A DNA stretch of 64,000 nt from Parafrigoribacterium_A sp035571875 (GCA_035571875.1 DATNBR010000079.1:1-64000), one strand, 5' to 3'. Shown: positions 19,957 to 28,892, counted from the first letter of the stretch. The notes: a model not told the origin generated them from the sequence alone. Translations and numbers: made by a program.

Positions 19957-20457
19957 ATGCGCAGATTGGTCTCCGGCCTCGTTGTAGCGCTCACGCTGAG
20001 CGTGATGGTCGCTGGTTGCTCGGTGATTCCACCCTTGGCCTGTCCCGCCATCGGTTGGTCCCATACGGTGACCGTGGTTCTGGACGGCGCGGTGGAGAAG
20101 GTACACACGGTTGAGTTGTGCATCGAGGACAACTGTTCGATCACCACGGATCAGTTGCAGGAACGCACCGACGAGCCACTGCAGATCGCCACTGCCATGC
20201 CGCCAGACACTCCGACGAGCGCATCGCCATCGAATCTCGGAGCACCACCGATCGGCGCCAGGCTAGATGACCACGCCTGGACGTTCTCCCTCATGATGAA
20301 CGCGCCCACGACGGTCACCGTGCGCGCCCTCTCCGTCGATGATGCGAGCATTGCGTCAACAGAAGTCACACTTCACTGGAAGCGGGTCGGCGGCTCCGAG
20401 CAGTGTGGCGGGCCTGGCGAGGCCGCGCCCGTCGCCCTCTCGATTCCTGCGGAGTAG
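19957..20457 (+). CDS. Lipoprotein of unknown function
   Basis: 166 aa. Signal peptide with lipobox VAGC (C21), then a small extracytoplasmic domain with cysteines at CPAIGW, LCIEDNCS and EQCGG, perhaps forming disulfides. No family recognised. The next gene begins 100 bases on under its own operator, so this is likely monocistronic. Confidence 0.75.
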   Translation: MRRLVSGLVVALTLSVMVAGCSVIPPLACPAIGWSHTVTVVLDGAVEKVHTVELCIEDNCSITTDQLQERTDEPLQIATAMPPDTPTSASPSNLGAPPIGARLDDHAWTFSLMMNAPTTVTVRALSVDDASIASTEVTLHWKRVGGSEQCGGPGEAAPVALSIPAE

Positions 20458-20503
20458 CGTGAGTCGCCTCAATCGCCGGAGATGCGATCCTCGGCAAAAT
20501 CCA

Positions 20504-20517
20504 ATATCCTATATGAA
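20504..20517 (+). promoter_or_regulatory. GntR operator upstream of the kinase operon
   Basis: ATATCCTATATGAA; the core TCCTATATGA is a near-perfect palindrome. 13 of 14 bases match the site at 28789-28802 before the other operon of this cluster. It lies 43 bases upstream of the kinase ATG and overlaps any plausible -10 box, consistent with repression. Confidence 0.7.
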
Positions 20518-20559
20518 TAGCGGCGGCACCGACCGCGTTCGACCACGAGGAGCCAGCGG

Positions 20560-22290
20560 ATGACCCGACTATGGAACGAGCCCGCAGCATTCGCCGATGA
20601 CATGGTGGCGGGTTTCGTGCGCGCCAACGGACGCTGGGTTCGCGGCGTGTACGGCGGTGTGTCCCGCTCGACCCGGAGCACCGAGCCCGAGGTCGCCGTG
20701 GTGATCGGCGGCGGCTCGGGGCACTATCCGGCGTTCGGTGGCCTGGTCGGACCGGGCTTGGCGCACGGCGCCGCGATGGGAAACCTCTTCGCCTCGCCCT
20801 CGGCGCACCAGGTCGAGTCGGTCGTGCGCGCGAGCGAGCAGGGTCGCGGGGTGCTCCTGAGCTACGGCAATTACGCCGGCGACGTGATGCACTTCAACTC
20901 TGCGCAGGATGCCGTGCGCGCCGACGGCATCGACTGCCGCACCGTCGTCGTCACCGACGATATCTTCAGCGCGAAGCCCGCGGAGAGGCACAAGCGCCGC
21001 GGAATCGCGGGCGATCTCACCGTGTTCAAGGTCGCGGGAGCCGCCGCGGCGGCGGGTGAGAACATCGACGAGGTCGAGCGCCTCGCCATCCTGGCCAACG
21101 ATCGAACCCGCTCCATGGGCGTCGCCTTCACCGGCTGCACGCTCCCCGGCGCCGACGAGCCGCTGTTCACCGTGCCGGAGGGGCGCATGGCGATCGGCCT
21201 CGGCATCCACGGCGAACCGGGAATCGATGAGGTCGACATCCCGAGCGCCGACGGCCTCGCCGAGCTCTTCGTCGAACATCTCATCGCCGAGCAGGAGATT
21301 CCGGATGGCGTCACCCTGCAGGGCGCGCGCGTCGTGCCCATTCTCAACGGCCTCGGTTCGGTCAAGAACGAGGAGCTGTACGTCGTCTTCAGCCGTGTCG
21401 CCGATCTCCTCGAAGCCGCCGGCATCACCCTCGTCGACCCGCAGGTCGGCGAGTTCTGCACGAGCTTCGACATGGCCGGCGCCTCGCTGACACTGCTCTG
21501 GCTCGACGACGAGCTCGAACCGCTCTGGACGGCACCCGCCGACACTCCGGGCTTCCGCACGGGCGCGATCGACGTCGGGTCACTCGAGCGGGTCGAGGCC
21601 ACCGATGAGGTGCAGGCGGAGGATGAGATTCCCACGGCATCCGAAGACTCGCGACGGGCGGCCGTGCGGGTCTCTGCGGCCCTCGGCAGCATCCGCGAGG
21701 TCATCGACGAAAGTGCTGAAGAGCTGGGTCGCCTCGACTCCATCGCGGGCGACGGCGACCACGGCATCGGCATGAAGCGCGGCTCCGTCGCGGCCGCGGA
21801 GGTTGCCGCATCGCTGCTCGATCGGGAGGCCGGCGTCGAGACGATGCTGAGCCGCGCGGGCAGCGCCTGGTCCGACCACGGCGGCGGCACCTCGGGTGCG
21901 CTCTGGGGCGCCATGCTGCAGGCGGTCGGTGCCGCGCTGGGAGACACCGACGCCGTCACGCCGGAGCGCGTCGTCGCAGGTGTATCCGCTGCCAGGGATG
22001 CGGTCATGGCCTACGGCAAGGCGGCCGTCGGCGACAAGACCATGGTGGATGCGCTCGTTCCCTTCGCCGAGACCCTCAGCGCTGAGGTGCGGGCCGGCGC
22101 TCCACTCGCGGATGCCTGGGCTCGCGCGGCCGCGGCAGCGACCGCAGCGGCGGAGCAGACGAAGGACCTCATGCCCTCCCTCGGTCGCGCACGCGCCCAC
22201 GGCGAGAAGTCGCTCGGCGTGCCCGACCCCGGGGCCGTCTCGCTCGCCCTCATCGTCGAGCGCGTGCACGCCGTCATTTCGGCCGAGTAA
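20560..22290 (+). CDS. DhaK-DhaL fusion kinase (dihydroxyacetone/tetrulose kinase type)
   Basis: 576 aa. The DhaK domain (1-330) holds GGGSGHYPA and H217 in GIHGEPGIDE, the His that binds the carbonyl substrate covalently. The DhaL domain (about 365-570) holds SIAGDGDHGIGM, the Mg-ATP site. ATP-dependent fused kinases of this type act on dihydroxyacetone, and characterised mycobacterial homologues phosphorylate erythruloses. The RpiB-type isomerase beside it favours a C4 or C5 ketose over dihydroxyacetone. First gene of a three-gene plus-strand operon under the 20504 operator. Confidence 0.93.
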   Translation: MTRLWNEPAAFADDMVAGFVRANGRWVRGVYGGVSRSTRSTEPEVAVVIGGGSGHYPAFGGLVGPGLAHGAAMGNLFASPSAHQVESVVRASEQGRGVLLSYGNYAGDVMHFNSAQDAVRADGIDCRTVVVTDDIFSAKPAERHKRRGIAGDLTVFKVAGAAAAAGENIDEVERLAILANDRTRSMGVAFTGCTLPGADEPLFTVPEGRMAIGLGIHGEPGIDEVDIPSADGLAELFVEHLIAEQEIPDGVTLQGARVVPILNGLGSVKNEELYVVFSRVADLLEAAGITLVDPQVGEFCTSFDMAGASLTLLWLDDELEPLWTAPADTPGFRTGAIDVGSLERVEATDEVQAEDEIPTASEDSRRAAVRVSAALGSIREVIDESAEELGRLDSIAGDGDHGIGMKRGSVAAAEVAASLLDREAGVETMLSRAGSAWSDHGGGTSGALWGAMLQAVGAALGDTDAVTPERVVAGVSAARDAVMAYGKAAVGDKTMVDALVPFAETLSAEVRAGAPLADAWARAAAAATAAAEQTKDLMPSLGRARAHGEKSLGVPDPGAVSLALIVERVHAVISAE

Positions 22291-22328
22291 CAGCGCGTTA
22301 CCGGAGAACAACAAAAGAAGGACTGATT

Positions 22329-22793
22329 ATGGCAGACAAGTGGCGCATCGTCGTCGGCTCGGATGACGCTGGCTTCGACTACAAGGAGATCCTCAAGAAG
22401 GACCTCGAGGGCAGCGATCTCGTTGCCTCCGTCATCGATGTCGGAGTCGATGCCGATGGACACACCAACTATCCGACGATTGCGACCGCCGCGGCCGAGA
22501 TGGTCGCCCGTGGCGAGGCGGATCGCGCCCTGCTGATCTGTGGCACCGGGCTCGGTGTCGCGATCGCCGCGAACAAGGTTCCCGGCATCCGCGCTGTCAC
22601 GGCGCACGACGCGTACTCGGTCGAGCGCGGTGTGCTGTCGAACAACGCGCAGGTGCTCTGCATGGGCCAGCGCGTGGTCGGTATCGAGGTCGCCCGTCGT
22701 AATGTGCGCGACTGGCTCGGCTACGTTTTCGACGAGTCGAGCGCCTCCAACGCGAAGGTGCAGGAGATCGTGGATTACGAGGGGCGACGGTAG
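22329..22793 (+). CDS. RpiB/LacAB-family sugar-phosphate isomerase
   Basis: 154 aa. Contains GSDDAGFDYK at the position of the RpiB CDHAG motif, the catalytic-type ICGTGLGVAIAANK, and VERGVLSNNAQVLCMGQRVVG. Members isomerise ribose-5-P/ribulose-5-P, and others erythrulose-4-P/erythrose-4-P (EryI/DerI type). The change from Cys-Asp-His to Ser-Asp-Asp near the N-terminus and the partner kinase argue against a housekeeping RpiB. It lies 38 bases after the kinase. Confidence 0.9.
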   Translation: MADKWRIVVGSDDAGFDYKEILKKDLEGSDLVASVIDVGVDADGHTNYPTIATAAAEMVARGEADRALLICGTGLGVAIAANKVPGIRAVTAHDAYSVERGVLSNNAQVLCMGQRVVGIEVARRNVRDWLGYVFDESSASNAKVQEIVDYEGRR

Positions 22794-22844
22794 CGCCGGA
22801 GCGCTCCCTGGCTGCTGATAGCATCTGCTTTCCGGGAGGTATCC

Positions 22845-23561
22845 ATGCGTGACACCAGTTCGCTCCACGCGGGCATAGCGCTCGAGCGCCGAGGGCTGCG
22901 TGACCGCGTCTACGAGCTCGTACTCTCGACGCTCATGAGCCCGGACATCGAGCCCGGATCGCGGCTCTCGATCGACACCGTCGCGCGCGATCTCAACGTC
23001 TCGCCGACCCCGGTTCGCGAGGCCCTCGTGCTGCTCGAGCGCACGGGGCTCGTCACCCGCGAGGCCAACAAGGGTTACCGCGTCGCCGCACCGATCTCTG
23101 ACGGACAACTCGAGGCGCTGTTCGATGCCCGCCTGGTGCTTGAGAGCGGAGCGATCGAGCTCGCCTCCAGCAACGTCGCCACGGTTGCCCCCCTGCTCGA
23201 AGCCGCGCTCGCCTCCCACCGCGAGGTCACCGAGCGGGTGAAGCAGGCCGCGGCCGCCGGTGACATCGCCGTCGACCTGCTGCAGGAGTACTTCGAGGTC
23301 GACTGGAACTTTCACCACGTGATCTTCGAGGGCGCCCAGAATCCCTTTCTGCTCGACATGTCGGATGCGATCTCGACCAGGGTGCACCGCATGCGTCAGA
23401 CGGTGCAGACCGGAATCTCGGATGCCGACGAGGCCGTCGTCGAGCATGCCGCGGTTCTCGACGCCTTCACGACCCAGGATGCGCACGGTGCGGTGGCAGC
23501 GATGCGCAAGCACATCGAGCAGGTGCGCATCCGCTCGCGGTCAGACTCGCACCTGCACTGA
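22845..23561 (+). CDS. GntR-family regulator (FadR/FCD subfamily)
   Basis: 238 aa. The winged helix (about 18-85, with PGSRLSIDTVARDLNVSPTP and VREALVLLERTGLV) is followed by a helical FCD domain (about 95-225) that binds organic acids or sugar metabolites. GGGAGG precedes the ATG. It ends the kinase operon and is the natural ligand-responsive repressor of both operons through the ATATCCTATA sites. No separate site is seen at its own start. Confidence 0.92.
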   Translation: MRDTSSLHAGIALERRGLRDRVYELVLSTLMSPDIEPGSRLSIDTVARDLNVSPTPVREALVLLERTGLVTREANKGYRVAAPISDGQLEALFDARLVLESGAIELASSNVATVAPLLEAALASHREVTERVKQAAAAGDIAVDLLQEYFEVDWNFHHVIFEGAQNPFLLDMSDAISTRVHRMRQTVQTGISDADEAVVEHAAVLDAFTTQDAHGAVAAMRKHIEQVRIRSRSDSHLH

Positions 23562-23586
23562 GCCTGACCGCGCCACAGACCTGCGA

Positions 23587-23599
23587 CCCGCGGTGCGGG
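23587..23599. terminator. Small hairpin between convergent operons
   Basis: CCCGC-GGT-GCGGG lies between the GntR stop (23561) and the permease stop (23601). Short and without a T-run, so a weak bidirectional terminator at best. Confidence 0.3.
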
Positions 23600-23600
23600 A

Positions 23601-24431
23601 CTAACCCTTGACCGCGCCCGCCGTCATCCCCGACACCACGTACTTCTGTGCCAGCAGATAGAACGCGACCGCCGGGAGCGTGTAGACCACCGACACGGCC
23701 ATGACCGTCTGCAGCGGCGTGCTCAGCTCACCGATGAAGCCGGCGAGACCGACGGAGGCCGGCTGCACGTGTGGATCGGCGGCGAAGGTCACCGCGAAGA
23801 CGTACTCGTTCCATCCGCTGAAGAAGGAGATCACGGCGGCGGCGGCGAGAGTGGGTGCGATGAGCGGCAGGTTGATGCGCGTGAGGATCGTGAGCGGGCG
23901 ACATCCGTCCACTCGAGCGGCCTCCTCGAGCTCGCGCGGAATCGCGTCGATCGCCCCCTTCAGGATGAACGCGACGATCGGCAGCACGAACGCCGTGTCG
24001 GCCATGATCAGTCCGAAGAGCGAGTTGAGCAGGCCCAGCTGACGGAACAGCGCGAACAGCGGAACCACCAGCAGCGCCTCGGGGAGCATCTGGGTGAGGA
24101 ACAGCGCGACGCCCGCGAGTGCCTTGCCGCGGAAGGAGAACCGCGACAGCGCGTAGGCGAGCGGGATGCCCAGGATGACCGACAGCAGGCAGGTGCCGGC
24201 AGCGATCACGAAGCTGTTGAGGAGCCAGAGCGGAACGTTGCCCGAGGTGAGCGCCTGAACGTAGACGCCCATTCTCGAGAAGTCCGGAAACGGCTGAACC
24301 GTCTTACCGAACAGGTTCGAGTCGCTCGTGAGCGAGGTCGTGAACATCCAGTACAGCGGGAAGACGGCGACGCCCAGGATGATGAGGACGAAGACGACGC
24401 GAACAGTCGTGCCTACGGTGAACTTTTTCAT
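23601..24431 (-). CDS. CUT1-type sugar ABC permease (MalG-like)
   Basis: 276 aa, six membrane segments. The EAA loop EEAARVDGCRPLTILTRINLP contacts the ATPase. The pattern is that of the second permease of the maltose-type (CUT1) importers. Its start overlaps the first permease's stop by 4 bases (24428-24431). No ATPase gene is in the cluster, so a shared MsmK/UgpC-like ATPase encoded elsewhere is required (inference). Confidence 0.95.
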   Translation of the reverse strand: MKKFTVGTTVRVVFVLIILGVAVFPLYWMFTTSLTSDSNLFGKTVQPFPDFSRMGVYVQALTSGNVPLWLLNSFVIAAGTCLLSVILGIPLAYALSRFSFRGKALAGVALFLTQMLPEALLVVPLFALFRQLGLLNSLFGLIMADTAFVLPIVAFILKGAIDAIPRELEEAARVDGCRPLTILTRINLPLIAPTLAAAAVISFFSGWNEYVFAVTFAADPHVQPASVGLAGFIGELSTPLQTVMAVSVVYTLPAVAFYLLAQKYVVSGMTAGAVKG

Positions 24432-25381
24432 CGGGAGTCCTCCTGCTCGGCCCTGCGAGTTATGTAGCTGCTGGCAGTGACGACAAGCAGTGAGATCACG
24501 ACACCGACCATTCCGACGGCCGCCGCGGTGCCGATGTCATTGAGTTCGAAGGCCTGCGAGTAGAGGTCGATGACGAGGGTGTTCGTGGAGTTCACCGGCC
24601 CACCGCGAGTCATCAGCCAGATCAGCTCGAAGCGGCGAATCGACCAGATGGTCATGAGGAGCGCGAGGAGCCCGATGGAGGGCTTGATGACCGGCCAGGT
24701 CACCACCCTGAACGCCCAGAGCACGCCGGCGCCGTCCATCATGGCCGACTCCTGCACATCCTTCGGCACGGACTGCAGTGCCGACAGCAGCACCACCGCG
24801 ACGAACGGGAAGAGTTGCCAGATCGTCGTGATCAGGATGGCGGGCAGCGCGTAGGTGGTGCTGTTGAGGATGGAGCCGCCCGGAACGCCGAGACCGATCG
24901 CGTTGAGTACGCGGTTGACGATGCCGTACTGGGAATCGACCATCCAGGTGGCGATCAGCGCGACGGCGACGGCCGGTGCGGCCCACGGAATGGCGACGAG
25001 GGCACGAGCGACGCTGCGGCCGCGAAAATTGCCGTTCATCAGCAGCGCGGCGCCGAGGCCCACGGAGATCGTTCCGACGACGCAGACGATGACGTAGATG
25101 AGCGTGACCCACAGCGTGTGCTGGAACTGAGAGCTCGAGAAGATCTTGACGAAGTTGTCGAAGCCGATCCACTCGTTGTTCGAGGGGTTCAGGAGCGAGG
25201 TTCTCGTGAAGCTCAGGCGCAGTTCCTGCAGAAGCGGAAAGCCCTGGAAGATCAGCAGGTAGAGCCCGGCGGGCGCGAGGAAGAAGTAGGGGGTCCACTT
25301 GCTGCCGAGCGGGCTGCGGCGGCGCCGAGTGGGCGGGGGCGTGGCCGCCCGCGGTCGTTTCGTCGTGAGGCTAGTCGTCAT
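24428..25381 (-). CDS. CUT1-type sugar ABC permease (MalF-like)
   Basis: 317 aa. A basic N-terminal tail of about 28 residues is followed by six to seven membrane segments. The EAA loop is present as QESAMMDGAGVLWAFRVVTWP. First permease of the importer, separated from the upstream binding-protein gene by 123 bases containing a very strong hairpin. Confidence 0.95.
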   Translation of the reverse strand: MTTSLTTKRPRAATPPPTRRRRSPLGSKWTPYFFLAPAGLYLLIFQGFPLLQELRLSFTRTSLLNPSNNEWIGFDNFVKIFSSSQFQHTLWVTLIYVIVCVVGTISVGLGAALLMNGNFRGRSVARALVAIPWAAPAVAVALIATWMVDSQYGIVNRVLNAIGLGVPGGSILNSTTYALPAILITTIWQLFPFVAVVLLSALQSVPKDVQESAMMDGAGVLWAFRVVTWPVIKPSIGLLALLMTIWSIRRFELIWLMTRGGPVNSTNTLVIDLYSQAFELNDIGTAAAVGMVGVVISLLVVTASSYITRRAEQEDSR

Positions 25382-25447
25382 TGATCTAACTTTCTGTCGC
25401 GTCGTGCCGTGCCGAAGCCGTGCGCACGACTACGGCTGCGGAATCAT

Positions 25448-25492
25448 CGCGGTGCTGGTGCGGGGGTCGAGACCCGCCGCACCAGCACCGCG
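25448..25492 (-). terminator. Strong hairpin between binding-protein and permease genes
   Basis: Arms 25448-25463 and 25477-25492 are perfectly complementary over 16 bp. The inner GGGTC/GACCC adds five more pairs, with one bulged base and a 2-base loop. It follows the binding-protein stop by 12 bases and has no T-run. In ABC operons such structures usually protect upstream mRNA or partially terminate, giving more binding protein than permease. Confidence 0.75.
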
Positions 25493-25504
25493 TGACGGGA
25501 TCGG

Positions 25505-26764
25505 TCAGCCGCCGACCGCGGCCGTTGCCTCTTCCTGCGCCTGGTCCATCGCGTCTTTCACGCTCTGCTGGCCCTGGATGGCGCTGATCACCTTGGTGAT
25601 GACGATCTTGCGGATGGCCGGGGTCTTGGCCTCGAAACCCTTCACGTACTGCGGGATGCTGTACTCCGTGAGCGCGTCGTAGACGGGAGCGTACGGAATC
25701 TTCTTCAGCTGCTCCGCGCTGCGCGTGGTCTTCGTGGCGACACTGGCCGAGCCGAGGACGACCTGGAGGCTCTCCTGGTTCTTCGGCTGCAGCATCCACT
25801 TGATGAACGCGTTGGCGCCGTCGATGTGCTTGCTGTTCTTGTTCACACCGGTCGGGGTCTGGATGCCACCGAAGTACTTGTACGGGAACGGGTTCGCTGC
25901 AGCACTGAGGTGCAGGTTGGCGTTCATCGCCTGGATGACGCCGGCGACTCCACCGTTGTCGACCTCCATGGCGAGTTTGCCAGCGCCGAACATGGTGCGG
26001 TACGTCGAGGCGGTCGCTCCCTTCGGAATGACGTTGGCGTCGTACACCTCCTTGTAGGCGTTGATTCCGTCGATGACCTTGGGGGAGTTCAGCGTGAGCT
26101 TCTTGCCGTCAGACCACTTTCCGCCGAAGCCGTAGACGTAGTTCATGACGTCCTGCCACATCCCGGCTTCCTCGGGCTGGGTCTGGCGCATGCCGAAGCC
26201 ATAGACACCGTCCTTCGTCGCGGCCTTCGCCGTTGCAAGGAACTCGTCGAAGTTCTTCGGCGGGGTCTTCACGAGGTCGGTGTTGTAGATCAGCGCGTAG
26301 TTCGCGATCTCGAACATCACGCCGTAGCGCTTGCCGTCGACGAAGTTCGTCTTGTCTGGCGCCTTGATGAAGTCGTACTTCTTCGTGTCGACGACCTTGT
26401 CGAGCGGCTCGAGGAGTCCGGCCTGGGCTGCTGCGGCGAAGTCCGAGGCGTCGAAGCGGATGATGTCGGGGCCGGTGCCGCCACCCATCTGGGTGAGGAT
26501 CGTGGCCGCGAAGGTCGGGAACGGAATCGATGCCGGTACGACCTTGACCTTGTTCTGGCTCTTGTTGAACGTGTCGAGCCAGGCTTCCAGCAGCGGGCCG
26601 CGGCCGGTCTCGGCGAAGGTCGCCGCGGCGAAGGTGATGGTAGGGACCTTGCCGGAGTCGCTGGAGGCATCCTTGCCATCCGTTCCTCCGCTCGAACAGC
26701 CGACTAATGCGAGGCTGATTGCGGATGCAACCGCAATCGCCCGGTAGATGTTCTTTGATTTCAT
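25505..26764 (-). CDS. Sugar ABC transporter solute-binding lipoprotein
   Basis: 419 aa from the ATG at 26764 (the longer frame to 27289 is a shadow of the dehydrogenase gene). Lipobox ALVGC precedes SSGGTDG. The mature part is a family-1 extracellular solute-binding protein, with GPDIIRFDASDFAAAAQAG and the C-terminal VLGSASVATKTTRS region. It captures the sugar or polyol handled by this cluster. The ligand cannot be read from sequence. Confidence 0.94.
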   Translation of the reverse strand: MKSKNIYRAIAVASAISLALVGCSSGGTDGKDASSDSGKVPTITFAAATFAETGRGPLLEAWLDTFNKSQNKVKVVPASIPFPTFAATILTQMGGGTGPDIIRFDASDFAAAAQAGLLEPLDKVVDTKKYDFIKAPDKTNFVDGKRYGVMFEIANYALIYNTDLVKTPPKNFDEFLATAKAATKDGVYGFGMRQTQPEEAGMWQDVMNYVYGFGGKWSDGKKLTLNSPKVIDGINAYKEVYDANVIPKGATASTYRTMFGAGKLAMEVDNGGVAGVIQAMNANLHLSAAANPFPYKYFGGIQTPTGVNKNSKHIDGANAFIKWMLQPKNQESLQVVLGSASVATKTTRSAEQLKKIPYAPVYDALTEYSIPQYVKGFEAKTPAIRKIVITKVISAIQGQQSVKDAMDQAQEEATAAVGG

Positions 26765-26837
26765 GCTGTTCTCACTCCTCTTAGGTTGTGCTCTTTCGGA
26801 TATCCGGTCGGACAGCTGTGGGGTGGGTGACGATGTT

Positions 26838-27791
26838 CTAGTGGATGGGGGCCGGGCCGAGCTCGTCCATGAGCTTCTTGATGGCGACATAGGCCTTGTT
26901 GCGGTAGGCGATGAGTTCGGCGGTGCGCTCGACCGGAACGTCGAGGTAGCCGGCTCCGGACTTGGTGCCGAACTTTCCGGCATCCACAAGCTCCTTGAGC
27001 GAGTCCGGCGTGGCGAAACGCTCGGGCCATCGGGTCTGCAGCGACGCGTAGCAGAAGGCGTAGACGTCGAGGCCGGCCATGTCGGCGATAGCGAACGGGC
27101 CGAAGACGGGCAGGCGGAAGCCGAAGGTCGTGCGCACGATGGTGTCGATGTCTTCGGGGGTCGCGATGCCCTCTTCGACGATCTGCGTCGCCTCGTGGAA
27201 GAGCGCGTACTGAAGGCGGTTGAGCACGAAGCCAGTGGAGTCCTTGACCCGAGCCGTCTCCTTGCCGGTGGCAGCCACGATCTCCTCAACGAGCCTGATG
27301 GCCTTCTCCTCGGTGCCCTCGTGCGGAATCAGCTCGACGCCGGGGATGAACGGAGCGGGGTTCGAGAAGTGCACACCCAGGAAGCGCTCGGGGTGCGTGA
27401 CCGCGGTGGCGAGCGAGGCGATCAGGATGGTGGAGGTGTTCGAGCCGATGATCGCGTCAGGGCGAGCGGCGGCACAGATGCGCGCGAGCGTCGCGTGCTT
27501 GATCTCGATCTTCTCGGGCACGGCCTCTTCGATGAGGTCCGCGTCGGCGACGGCCGCCTCGATGGACGCGGCCGGCGAGACGTTCGCTCGGATGCGCTCC
27601 ACCGCATCCGTGGGAAAGAGACCGTCGGCGACGAACTGGGCGGCCTCCTCGAGCAGTCGTTCGTAGTTCTTGGTGGCGATCTCCTCGGAGATGTCGGCGA
27701 TCTGGACGGTGAGGCCCGACAGCGCGAGTACCTGGGCGATGCCGCCGCCCATGTATCCGGATCCGACGATGGCGACTGTGCGATTGGTCAT
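26838..27791 (-). CDS. 3-hydroxyacyl-CoA dehydrogenase-family oxidoreductase
   Basis: 317 aa. The Rossmann motif VGSGYMGGGIAQVLA at the start binds NAD(H). SNTSTILI and HFSNPAPFIPGVELIPH match the 3HCDH active-site region (catalytic His). The C-terminal 3HCDH domain follows (about 190-290). This single-module form also includes L-gulonate 3-dehydrogenase and carnitine dehydrogenase, so in a sugar cluster it more likely oxidises a hydroxyacid or polyol than an acyl-CoA. It lies 8 bases after the TIM-barrel gene. Confidence 0.88.
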   Translation of the reverse strand: MTNRTVAIVGSGYMGGGIAQVLALSGLTVQIADISEEIATKNYERLLEEAAQFVADGLFPTDAVERIRANVSPAASIEAAVADADLIEEAVPEKIEIKHATLARICAAARPDAIIGSNTSTILIASLATAVTHPERFLGVHFSNPAPFIPGVELIPHEGTEEKAIRLVEEIVAATGKETARVKDSTGFVLNRLQYALFHEATQIVEEGIATPEDIDTIVRTTFGFRLPVFGPFAIADMAGLDVYAFCYASLQTRWPERFATPDSLKELVDAGKFGTKSGAGYLDVPVERTAELIAYRNKAYVAIKKLMDELGPAPIH

Positions 27792-27799
27792 GATGTTCC

Positions 27800-28744
27800 T
27801 TACTTCGCTGCCAGCGGCAGCAGCGTGCGGATGTACTTCTCATTGGTGGCGCAGACGCTGAGGCTGTCTCCGCCGTACTGCTCGGCCAGGATGATGCCGT
27901 TGAAGCCAGCCTCGATGGCCATGCGGAAGACGGCTCGGTAGTCGATGAGGCCGGTCTCCATCGTGGAGGGCACCGAGGTGGCCCATGAGCCGTCTGCCGA
28001 TTCGTCTCTCGTGTAGTTCTTCACGTGCCAGTAGTTTGCATAGGGAAGCGTCTTCGCATACAGCTCGCGCCAGTCTTCGACCGGGCGGTGCAGACGGATG
28101 AGGTTGGCCACGTCGGGGTTGAGCCCCACGTTGTCGAGACCGACGGCCTCGACGAAGCGCACGGCGCTGTCCGCAGTGCCGAGGTAGGTGTCTTCATAGA
28201 GTTCGAGGGCGAGCGGCAGACCCACGGATGCCGCGTGCTTGCCGAGCTCGCGGATGCGCGACACCGCGGCGTTCCACACCTCCGGGTCGTCGGGATCCTT
28301 GGGGCCCTGCGCGGTCCAGAACCACAGCGCCTTCTTCTGTGCCTCGTTGAACGGCTGGTGCAGTCCGGTGGAGAAGACCTCCATGCCCCACTCGGCGGCC
28401 GCGTCGATCGTGCGATGCGCGTAGGCGAGGTTCTTCTCCTCGTGGCCCGGCATGATCACGCTCTGGCGCTGCAGGTGTACGGACGGGATGCCGATGCCGT
28501 GCGACTTCGCGATCGACAGGAACTCGTCTCGCCGCGAGGCCTCGAGGTCGGCCGGGCGAACGTGGCTGTCCGCGAGCTCCGCGAGGGTGAAGCCCACTCG
28601 CTCGATCTGGGCGAACATGTCGTCCCAGACCTCGGCGGGTGCGTCGTGCATGGCGACGCCCTGCTTGTCGACGGGAGGGAAGGAGTGGAGACAGGTGGCG
28701 ATGGGCCAGTTGTCGGCGTTGTATCGAGTCTCCTGCTGTGACAT
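27800..28744 (-). CDS. Xylose-isomerase-like TIM-barrel sugar isomerase/epimerase
   Basis: 314 aa. An AP-endonuclease-2-type barrel with metal-ligand candidates Glu in LPLALELYEDTYL, Asp in GLNPDVANLI, His in YWHVKNY and Glu in GIILAEQYGG. Such enzymes isomerise or epimerise free or phosphorylated ketoses with a divalent metal. First gene of the minus-strand operon, 45 bases from the GntR operator. The substrate is presumably linked to the kinase and RpiB-type steps. Confidence 0.88.
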   Translation of the reverse strand: MSQQETRYNADNWPIATCLHSFPPVDKQGVAMHDAPAEVWDDMFAQIERVGFTLAELADSHVRPADLEASRRDEFLSIAKSHGIGIPSVHLQRQSVIMPGHEEKNLAYAHRTIDAAAEWGMEVFSTGLHQPFNEAQKKALWFWTAQGPKDPDDPEVWNAAVSRIRELGKHAASVGLPLALELYEDTYLGTADSAVRFVEAVGLDNVGLNPDVANLIRLHRPVEDWRELYAKTLPYANYWHVKNYTRDESADGSWATSVPSTMETGLIDYRAVFRMAIEAGFNGIILAEQYGGDSLSVCATNEKYIRTLLPLAAK

Positions 28745-28788
28745 GCTGCTCCATTGCTCAGGATTGACGCCACCCTGCGTGGTCGCCT

Positions 28789-28802
28789 ATATCCTATAGG
28801 AA
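28789..28802 (-). promoter_or_regulatory. GntR operator upstream of the isomerase/importer operon
   Basis: ATATCCTATAGGAA; the core TCCTATAGGA (28792-28801) is a perfect palindrome. Near-identical to the site at 20504-20517. Confidence 0.72.
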
Positions 28803-28892
28803 AGAGTATTCCGGCAGCACGAATTGCGCAAGGGATGCCAAGACACGCCCCTGCGCGGGTGCCGAGGCCGAGCCCCGGCACCCGAGAAGCCG

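Noticed and set aside
26797..26806. CGGATATCCG palindrome before the binding-protein gene
   Set aside because: Ten bases only, differs from the GntR operator, and likely by chance.
26748..27941. 397-codon plus-strand frame opposite the dehydrogenase
   Set aside because: Antisense to a clear Rossmann-fold gene. Asp/Gly/Arg-rich without hydrophobic core.
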